This document shows, piece after piece, positions 7,322 through 12,628 of a stretch of DNA of 12,628 nt; the stretch's first letter is position 1, and each line of letters begins with the position of its first letter. Origin of the DNA: Cyclospora cayetanensis (Eukaryota; Apicomplexa; Conoidasida; Eucoccidiorida; Eimeriidae); NCBI RefSeq assembly GCF_002999335.1, contig NW_020312319.1, forward strand, positions 1 to 12,628, written 5' to 3'. The notes under the pieces are model-generated. The model had not been told where the DNA came from, did not search any database, and saw only the letters and a list, made by a program, of their open reading frames with translations. The translations under genes were made by a program, and so were the position numbers.

Positions 7322-7575
7322 GAACTTGGGGCTTTGCACGCCTCTGTATTATTACGTAATGCCTATTGGGGTAGCCATCAGTGGCCGCAGACTCCAGGAA
7401 TCCCTTATTATTACTTAGGCACAGCAAGCAGTATATTTGTGCGATGCCCCCTTACCCCTCCCTCCCTCTATATCCCCCCAAATCTACCTCTAGCAGGTCT
7501 CCCCGCCTTTCTACACTCTCGTGCCTGTCCCTCACACACTGTATATCTGCATGTGTATGTATGTACACGGCTATA

Positions 7576-7583
7576 TGCATGCA
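7576..7583. promoter_or_regulatory. TGCATGCA motif
   Basis: Second exact copy in the A-B intergenic region, within alternating TA/TG sequence. Confidence 0.4.
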
Positions 7584-7742
7584 TCAGTGCTAGCGCCAAC
7601 GCGTAGATCTATTGATGTACGTATATACATGCTGTGACGTCTGTACGGAAACAGAGGCCTCATTGTGGAGCAATCCTGCTGCGTTCATGGACGTACGTTC
7701 ATGAACGATGTTTAAGGCACTCCTTCTCTCTCTGGATCCCTA

Positions 7743-7750
7743 TGCATGCA
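7743..7750. promoter_or_regulatory. TGCATGCA motif
   Basis: Third exact copy in the same intergenic region, 167 bp from the previous one. Confidence 0.4.
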
Positions 7751-8427
7751 ATTCCGTGCACACATATATACACAGTGCATGTAAACATACATATGCACTT
7801 CTCGCTATCGACATCTACGTACTGTGGCTGTACGCTGAGGATATCCACGGGACCCCCTAAAGGGTGACGCAGAGTGTTTTGCAGTTAGAGGAAACCTCGC
7901 CGCCTTGCTGACCTGACTGCAGCTGTTTGCAATAATAGTGGAAGTATTGAGCTTTGGGTTTGAACCTCCTCTGTTTTTCAGTATATTTGGGGTGTATGTA
8001 TGTATATGTGTGAGTGTGTCTGTCCTCCTCTGTGGTAGATCCATAGATAGGGAGCAGTAGCGTGCAAAGCGGCGAACTAGCTAGGCTGATACGCGAAGCT
8101 GTCTCTTCTTGCATAGCACAGAGTGGCTTTAAGGGTAGGCACTGCACACGGGGGCATGTTAAAACATTGCGAAACGGCAAGCCGCTCAAAAGGCCAGCGG
8201 ATGCGGAAGAACACGCGTCTTGCCGCCTCGCGACGAGTTGACCTACCAAGGCACCTTTCAAAAAGGCAGGGATAACAGGGATTTTGGATCCTGATAGGGG
8301 TGTCTCGGTGTGTCGCAGAGCTGCCCATTCGCCTCCCTTTGCATGCAGACATGCGCGGAGCAGAAAGGCATTTAGTGTGTGTGCTTCACGCCGCACTTGA
8401 GGCGCTCCCCTGCCTGCACCAGACCCT

Positions 8428-8482
8428 TCTCTTTCTCTCTCTCTCTCTCACAATTTGCTCTCTCTACTCTCTCTCTCTTTCT
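8428..8482. repeat. CT-rich microsatellite
   Basis: CTCTCT runs with short interruptions, on the 3' side of the gene B stop at 8568. On the minus (gene B) strand it is a GA-rich tract. Confidence 0.9.
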
Positions 8483-8567
8483 GGTATCTGTCTGTGTAGC
8501 CTCGAGGGGTGTGACCTCGTCTGTAAGAGGCAGAGAGAAGACGGATCTGGATAGGAAGAAGAGGTGG

Positions 8568-8636
8568 TTAGCCCTCGACGCGCTTGTGGTACCGATGAGC
8601 CACGTGCTTCTCCCCATCCTTCGTGATCACACAGTA
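8568..8636 (-). CDS. Gene B, predicted last exon
   Basis: The minus strand from 8636 encodes YCVITKDGEKHVAHRYHKRV, then Glu-Gly and TAA (8570-8568). It reads like a conserved basic C-terminus. The upstream bases TGTGCAG form a possible acceptor (AG at 8638-8637). The preceding codons in the same frame (VRGVYVQ) also look coding, back to an in-frame TGA at 8675-8673. A 69-nt phase-0 intron from GTGCCG at 8705 would remove that stop. Such an intron is very short, so the boundary is uncertain. Product not recognised. Confidence 0.42.
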   Translation of the reverse strand, partial: YCVITKDGEKHVAHRYHKRVEG

Positions 8637-8705
8637 CTGCACATATACACCGCGAACAAGCAGCGCAGTTGCTCACAATCGCCTCCTAGGCGCCCTCGTC
8701 GGCAC

Positions 8706-8936
8706 AAACTGCTGCTGCTCTTGCAGCTCGCGCTTGCGGCACTCCAACGAATCTAATGCGCCTAGACGAAAGAAAGCCTCGCCTACCTGAGCCAGCGTGA
8801 TAGGCCCCCTCTCTTTGCTAGAGGGATCTCTGTCCAACAAGATGCGCGTGATGTAGAACGTTCCTGATCGCAAGGCAGCCAACCGCACAAGCCTTCTTAG
8901 GAGCTTCGAGCAGCAGAGTTTCATCCCCGCAATGCA
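8706..8936 (-). CDS. Gene B, internal exon, unknown product
   Basis: The minus frame open from 9068 to 8673 contains a convincing protein segment. From a CCTCCCCAG acceptor (exon base 8936) it reads CIAGMKLCCSKLLRRLVRLA, then GTFYITRILLDRDPSSKERG and PITLAQVGEAFFRLGALDSL, then a charged, Gln-ending helix (RKRELQEQQQF). An alternative start is ATG at 8924. The composition (balanced, helical, conserved-looking Gly/Asp/Arg) differs from the low-complexity coding of gene A. Extension upstream to a CTAAG acceptor near 8999 is also open. I cannot name the family. The opposite strand here is also open (8379-8756), but its sequence is Ser/Leu-biased and not protein-like. Confidence 0.5.
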
Positions 8937-9275
8937 CTGGGGAGGCGCCAGCCGACAAACCTCCTCCTTCCCCCTAGACACACGGCATTTCGGCTTAGAA
9001 ACACCGAAGAAAACGTGACAGACAGCCCGTCCGCTGCATCCACACCACTCGACCTCAGAAGCTTCCAACTACGCCTTCCCCTAAAACGTTCGCTGCCTCG
9101 TGTATTTGCCGAATGTCGAAGGCAGGTGCTTCCCGCATCCAGACATACACATTTTTGCACACTACGCATCTACGCATGCCACCCCACCCCCTCCCCCTCT
9201 CGCCACGCAAGGCGATGTGTCTTCCGCCCCCTGCTATTTTCACTGCTGCTGGGCCTAGGGATGAATATCACAGAC

Positions 9276-9393
9276 CCCTTCGCATTTCGTATTTAACAAA
9301 GAGAATGCCGTCGATCTCTGCAGCCAGGAAGGTTCCGTCTTCGCAGCCAGACGCCATGTGACGCAGAGGGGCATGAGGCACTAGTTCTTCCAT
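9276..9393 (-). CDS. Gene B, internal exon
   Basis: The minus strand shows a pyrimidine-rich CTGTCTCCTCC...GTGCAG acceptor with AG at 9395-9394, then an open segment reading MEELVPHAPLRHMASGCEDG and TFLAAEIDGILFVKYEMR. A GT at 9275 (GTCTGT) is the likely donor, leaving one extra base; GTTAAA after ILF would be an in-phase alternative. The frame ends in TGA shortly after. The segment is too short to stand alone, but its residue pattern is typical of a conserved globular protein. Phase 0 entry fits several donor options at the end of the upstream exon. Confidence 0.5.
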
Positions 9394-9530
9394 CTGCACG
9401 GAATTCACGGAGGAGACAGCAAAGGCTGTGCATGGCTCATGGAGGGGACCCCTTTTTGCGGGAAGGGGACTGAAGAGGTGTTAGCTTCCAGCGTCCGTTG
9501 AGCCGTGCAGACTCCAGCCTCTCAGAATAC

Positions 9531-9831
9531 GGCCACAAGGATGACGACGGGAAAATTTAAACGCACAGGATACCCTTTTTTCTCGATGCCGTCAAAGAGA
9601 ATTGCTCTGGGGCAGTCCGCATGAAGAGCTCCATGGCAAGTGACCTTTAAAAGGGGCCCGCCTCCTTCGCTACTACCAACATTGGACGCAGACTTTTGAG
9701 TGCTACGTCCCCCCTTCTTGATATAGTCTAAACGAAGGCGAGGAGCGTTCAGGTGCAGGGAAAATTCCCATGCCGTTCTGTCTCGGGGGTCCAACCCAAA
9801 GAACTCTGTGATTTCGCGCAGTCCGTCAGAA
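9531..9831 (-). CDS. Gene B, upstream exon
   Basis: The minus strand has a strong acceptor, CTGCCTCCTCCTCAG ending at 9832, followed by an open frame of about 100 codons. It begins SDGLREITEFFGLDPRDRTA, continues WEFSLHLNAPRLRLDYIKKG, passes a Ser/Gly linker, then reads PLLKVTCHGALHADCPRAIL and FDGIEKKGYPVRLNFP. Entry needs two bases from the preceding exon. Possible phase-0 donors near the end are GTCGTC (9548), GTCATC (9545), GTGGCC (9536) and GTATTC (9530); I show the last. The product is not recognised. The alternation of hydrophobic strands (FSLHLNAPRLRLDYI) suggests a beta-rich fold. The CA/TG microsatellite at 9926-9965 lies in the upstream intron. Confidence 0.55.
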
Positions 9832-9925
9832 CTGAGGAGGAGGCAGACAGAACGCAGAAGAAGTGCATGCAGAGAAGCGCGGCACGAAGTGTGTGTAAGG
9901 GTAGTACAGAAGCCGTTCCGTTAGA

Positions 9926-9965
9926 GACACACACACACACACACGCAGCCACACACACACACACA
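9926..9965. repeat. CA microsatellite, interrupted
   Basis: Two CA runs are separated by GCAGC. On the gene B strand this is a TG repeat inside the presumed intron upstream of the exon at 9831. Confidence 0.92.
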
Positions 9966-10580
9966 GCCACTTCAAAGCACAAACTGACTGGCTTGCAAGA
10001 AATCTGGCAGGCCCACAAGAGAGCTCTCCTCACACACACGCACGAGTCAGCACTCCCTGCCAGGCGTCTGGCTGTGCATGTCGCAGCCTCGGTTCTTCCC
10101 CAAGAATTCGCCTGCTACGAGGTTTGGATCTCACGGAGAGAGCGGCATTTTTCGGGGGGTCACGCGGGTACACAGGGGGAAGCGGGGAAAAAGGCCAAAT
10201 TCAGCGATGCAGTGTCACACTAACACAGGCTAACGAGCAAGCTTTGAAGCCGAAGGGAGTGCAGCTTCAGCTAAAGGGTTTGACGGCTCTGGAGTTTCGA
10301 AGCTTCGGACCAATGGTCTGAACGCGCCTCACCGATGGTCTGCAATAATAGTCCATTCGCCCGTCAGTCCTTCGTTGTTTTTCACGCAATGTGTACACAG
10401 CTCTTGGGGAATTTCCCCTGCGCCACAGCACGCCTCAACACTGCTCGCGTCGCCCTCTAAACCCCGCTCGTTGAATCACGACAAGCCTGCTTGCTGCTAG
10501 AACCAACAAGTACAGGGCTCAAAAGCCCTTTCTCAGTCAAAGAAGCCCAAATAACGCGGAAATACCAGTAGAATTCATAC

Positions 10581-10611
10581 CCTCTTTGAATGCATCTCTC
10601 AGGGAGCTCAT
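10581..10611 (-). CDS. Candidate first coding exon of gene B, tentative
   Basis: The minus strand carries ATG at 10611-10609 in a CTCCAAG-ATG-AGC context, reading MSSLRDAFKE and one further base before GTATGA, a good donor at 10580. It exits in phase 1. The known exon at 9831 needs phase 2 entry, so at least one more small exon would be required between them, and I could not identify it with confidence. A different frame over 10642-10457 is also open and may be the real signal instead. Confidence 0.18.
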
Positions 10612-10639
10612 CTTGGAGATGCAGCCTTTCGGGTATTCG

Positions 10640-11300
10640 CAATCAGGTTAGAGGCAAACCTATCTCTGCGTTCTGCACCACACATCACCGACTTTGCCTC
10701 AACACAACATTTGGAATTTGAGGGAAAAGCACAGGGGCAGCAGTATCGGCGTTTCTTTTTACGTGCGCATCGGCAGACACCGTAGGAAGCAACGACCTAT
10801 GAAAAGTCGCGCGGACCCCGTGAAGTGTCTGGAAAATTCAATGGTCTGAGGGCCGATCTCGCAGCATGTTACACAAAAGCTTTTTTCCAGGAAACGCTGT
10901 TTGATGATTTTGTTTTATTGAGAAACAGAGCTCAGCGAACAGCGACCAAAGGAGCTCAGTCCACGCGCCCCCAGCTGCCAGTACAACTGCTCGGCGTGGC
11001 TGGTCATCGAGCAGGCAACAGATCGGGCGAAAGCCACGAAATAACTCATGAACAATCAAAACACTGTACTTTGCCGTGTCTTACAGAGGTTAATCCAACG
11101 CAGTCGTGCGTCGACCGTGAGTTAGCCTACCGGTCGGACGCAGGAGCTGCGTATTCAAACGTCCATACACCAAAACCGCTGCCACTCTTCCTTATTAGCA
11201 CGAACTCTACACCATAGAACATCAGGAATGTAACGTGAGAAGAAGGGCTACAGTCAGAGCAAGCCCATGCCGCGCGCTCGCAGACTACATTGTAACAAAC
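10640..11300. other. Upstream region of gene B, no gene supported
   Basis: A plus frame (10825-11217) contains ADLAACYTKAFFQETLFDDF but lacks an ATG and has no clear splice context. The minus frame over the same span is similarly weak. If gene B starts near 10611 this region would hold its promoter. No TGCATGCA site or TATA-like element stands out. Confidence 0.35.
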
Positions 11301-11309
11301 ATGCTGCTA

Positions 11310-11540
11310 ATGGCTCTGCACACCTAAGACTAAAAAACGTGGGGAAAGGAGTCTCGCTACCCTCTTCAGCATACGCTCCTCTATAAGAAGTTGTTGTAGC
11401 TCATCAGCTAGGCAAGTAAGCGCCCTGTAGATACATTTGCTACTTTGGGATGTTTGCAGAGAACTCTCTAAAGGTAGGAGGAAGGGATGCAACACGAAAA
11501 ACTGCAGAACGAGGAATCCACCCAAAAAATACTTTGCTAT
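11310..11540 (-). pseudogene. Hydrophobic-leader fragment, copy 1 of a possible duplication
   Basis: The minus frame has a hydrophobic stretch (GGFLVLQFFVLHPFLLPL), then SSKCIYRALTCLADELQQLL, then IEERMLKRVAR. A similar order of features occurs at 11,863-12,054. The piece EERMLKRVAR aligns with DERIAKRVQR there, and the matching DNA block (about 23 bases) agrees at about 17 positions by eye. There is no ATG for the leader in this frame and no recognised family. It could be decayed or part of an undetected multi-exon gene. Confidence 0.25.
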
Positions 11541-11822
11541 ATACCCTGTAGATGCTGCGCCTTCAGGAAAATCGAAACTTGGTGCCTTTATGATTCAATA
11601 AGTATGAGTGCTGCAGCAGGGGTTTTTTAGATATCTTTCCAGAAGAGGGGTCAAGGCTATAAGTGTCACTTGCTGCTGAACACCTGTGGGGATTAGAGAA
11701 ACCTTTCATGACATAGGGTGTAACAGCCTTGAGTTTACAGGTGCAACGCTTCCTCCAAGTTCTCCGTCCTACAGACACTAAAATCTATGTTAGTGCAAAC
11801 TATGTGAAAAATTATCGATTTC

Positions 11823-11843
11823 TTATCGAGAAGAACTCGATAA
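11823..11843. repeat. Short inverted repeat (8-bp stem, 5-nt loop)
   Basis: TTATCGAG and CTCGATAA are separated by AAGAA. The stem is perfect but short; there is no run of T to suggest a terminator, and the genome is eukaryotic. Function unknown. Confidence 0.6.
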
Positions 11844-11862
11844 TTCTCTTCCCCAGCACCCT

Positions 11863-12054
11863 TTAAGCTCCCGAAAAGAAGGAAGAGGGACAGCCATAAT
11901 GCGCTTCGCTGCACCCTCTTGGCAATCCGCTCATCCACAGCTGGTTGCACATAGCACTTAGCGCCGGTGTAAACAACTTCGCGCTTGATTGTATCAAGCT
12001 CACTGTGGTGTGCAACAAAACAAATATCAAGAACAGACGAACCAACTAGTCAAG
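11863..12054 (-). pseudogene. Hydrophobic-leader fragment, copy 2 of a possible duplication
   Basis: Two minus frames look protein-like. One reads VRLFLIFVLLHTTVSLIQSS, then AKLFTPALSAMCNQLWMSGL and a Cys-bearing tail to TAA at 11863. The other reads VLDICFVAHHSELDTIKREV and then CYVQPAVDERIAKRVQRSA. The first has a signal-peptide-like start but no ATG (its first codon is TTG); the second aligns with copy 1. A CACCACAG near 12024 could also be a splice acceptor. The true frame is undecided, so this is annotated as a fragment. Confidence 0.25.
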
Positions 12055-12176
12055 TCTTTCGAGAGCTTAGTGAATACAAGTGGGTAAAAGGGGGTCAGTG
12101 TAGCCTAGTCAATACATCGTCCGCTGCATTTCACAACACGCGCCCTAGTGTTCCGTGCTTGTCTGGTGAGACAAGC

Positions 12177-12184
12177 TGCATGCA
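12177..12184. promoter_or_regulatory. TGCATGCA motif
   Basis: Fourth exact copy, in the space between the leader-bearing open frame at 12480-12274 and the fragment at 12054-11863, both on the minus strand. Confidence 0.3.
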
Positions 12185-12273
12185 AAGAAGCAGGAAAACT
12201 CCCTTCCAAACGCCACTTTCCAAGAGAGCCGAAACGTAGAAACACTGCGTACGATGAAAGCGAAGTGACCATA

Positions 12274-12480
12274 CTATCCAAAATACGAATAGAAGGGAAA
12301 ATATGAACACAACAACACGATAACTAAAACTGGACGAGGGAACGATTCCACACAAGTACGGCGGCGCGAGGCCTCGTTTTCCCCTGGAGCATTGAATCTG
12401 CGAGTCTCGCGCTGCGAGACAACTAACGGCAAAAAGAGAATAAAAACACAAAATAGCTTAGCAGTAGTAGCGCGCCTCAT
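12274..12480 (-). CDS. Possible first exon or small gene with signal peptide
   Basis: The minus frame from ATG 12480 gives a 68-residue product. It opens with MRRATTAKLFCVFILFLPLV followed by VSQ, a textbook signal-peptide shape (two Arg, hydrophobic core, small residues). A polar Arg-rich stretch to about residue 45 follows, then a second hydrophobic end before TAG. The C-terminal part may be intron read-through: GTACTT, GTGTGG or GTTTTA could be donors between about 12351 and 12325. The T-rich DNA under the leader ending TCTCGCAG also resembles a splice acceptor, which weakens the case. No family is recognised. Confidence 0.27.
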   Translation of the reverse strand: MRRATTAKLFCVFILFLPLVVSQRETRRFNAPGENEASRRRTCVESFPRPVLVIVLLCSYFPFYSYFG

Positions 12481-12628
12481 AGAGCACTCTGGGTATGCAA
12501 ATACAGTTGGTGCATAAGCATTGTCTATTTCAAAGCCCCAAAAGGGGCATAAGCTCAATTGTAGGACAACATACCATAGAGTGCCTGCGCACAAAAATAA
12601 GTGTAGAGAACACATTACAAATAACAAT

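Larger units (their letters stand above)
6928..8567. other. Intergenic region between converging genes A and B
   Basis: No open frame here has convincing protein character. It contains a G/C palindrome at 6960-6983, three TGCATGCA sites, TA- and TG-rich simple sequence at 7200-7325 and 7985-8015, and a CT tract at 8428-8482. A 179-codon minus frame (8396-7857) has no splice context or recognisable motif and is more likely the 3' UTR or flank of gene B. 3' ends of both genes are expected here, but I cannot place polyadenylation sites. Confidence 0.5.

Noticed and set aside
7857..8396. 179-codon minus-strand ORF downstream of gene B
   Set aside because: No ATG-centred context, splice signals or recognisable motifs; it includes TG-rich simple sequence, so it is more likely 3' UTR or intergenic.
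8379..8756. 125-codon plus-strand ORF
   Set aside because: It runs through the CT microsatellite and antisense to gene B; its Ser/Leu-rich sequence has no protein-like pattern.
9753..10223. 156-codon plus-strand ORF
   Set aside because: It starts antisense to a gene B exon and passes through the CA microsatellite (THTHTH peptide); no domain-like sequence.
10825..11217. 130-codon plus-strand ORF starting at GTG
   Set aside because: No ATG start. A TTTTTTCCAG inside it resembles an acceptor, but no second exon or donor was found, so it is left unassigned.
1..12628. tRNA, rRNA, telomeric repeats, CRISPR arrays, bacterial operon signals or a complete transposon
   Set aside because: Looked for by eye on both strands and not found; no AAACCCT-type arrays, cloverleaf-like segments or reverse transcriptase/transposase motifs were seen.

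Overview
This window looks like nuclear DNA from a coccidian apicomplexan, most probably Eimeria (inference, no database search). Three things point there. Coding-looking sequence carries CAG-phase triplet runs that read as poly-Ala, poly-Gln or poly-Ser inserted between ordinary protein segments. Open segments are short, bounded by GT...AG splice signals, and lack bacterial gene organisation. TGCATGCA palindromes, known apicomplexan regulatory motifs, are frequent. E. tenella chromosomes are known to alternate repeat-rich and repeat-poor segments. Here about 2.3-7 kb is repeat-rich, while the left end and the right 2 kb are repeat-poor.

Layout, left to right. Positions 14-235 and 690-915 are a diverged inverted duplication of one coding-like fragment; the left copy has in-frame stops. 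A possible minus-strand gene (C) has an exon ending in a strong donor at 2053. A minisatellite with 14-nt and longer units fills 2923-3464. It is open in nearly all frames, which explains a stack of spurious ORFs. The best gene (A, plus strand) follows from about 3.5 to 6.9 kb. It has a low-complexity N-terminal segment, a long exon ending at 5826, and a third exon at 6700-6927. The 873-nt intron (5827-6699) holds seven copies of a roughly 77-bp AT-rich minisatellite. Short G-run/C-run palindromes are scattered through gene A and just beyond it.

From 6928 to 8567 I see only intergenic or UTR-like sequence with microsatellites and clustered TGCATGCA sites. A second spliced gene (B, minus strand) is visible as exon-like blocks between about 9831 and 8568, perhaps starting near 10611. 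From 10.64 to 12.63 kb there is no convincing gene. It holds weak minus-strand pieces with hydrophobic leaders, two of which resemble each other.

Genes A and B converge (A plus, B minus) on 6.9-8.6 kb. I could not assign either to a family with confidence. All exon boundaries are by-eye predictions. No RNA genes, CRISPR arrays, complete transposons or viral genes were recognised.
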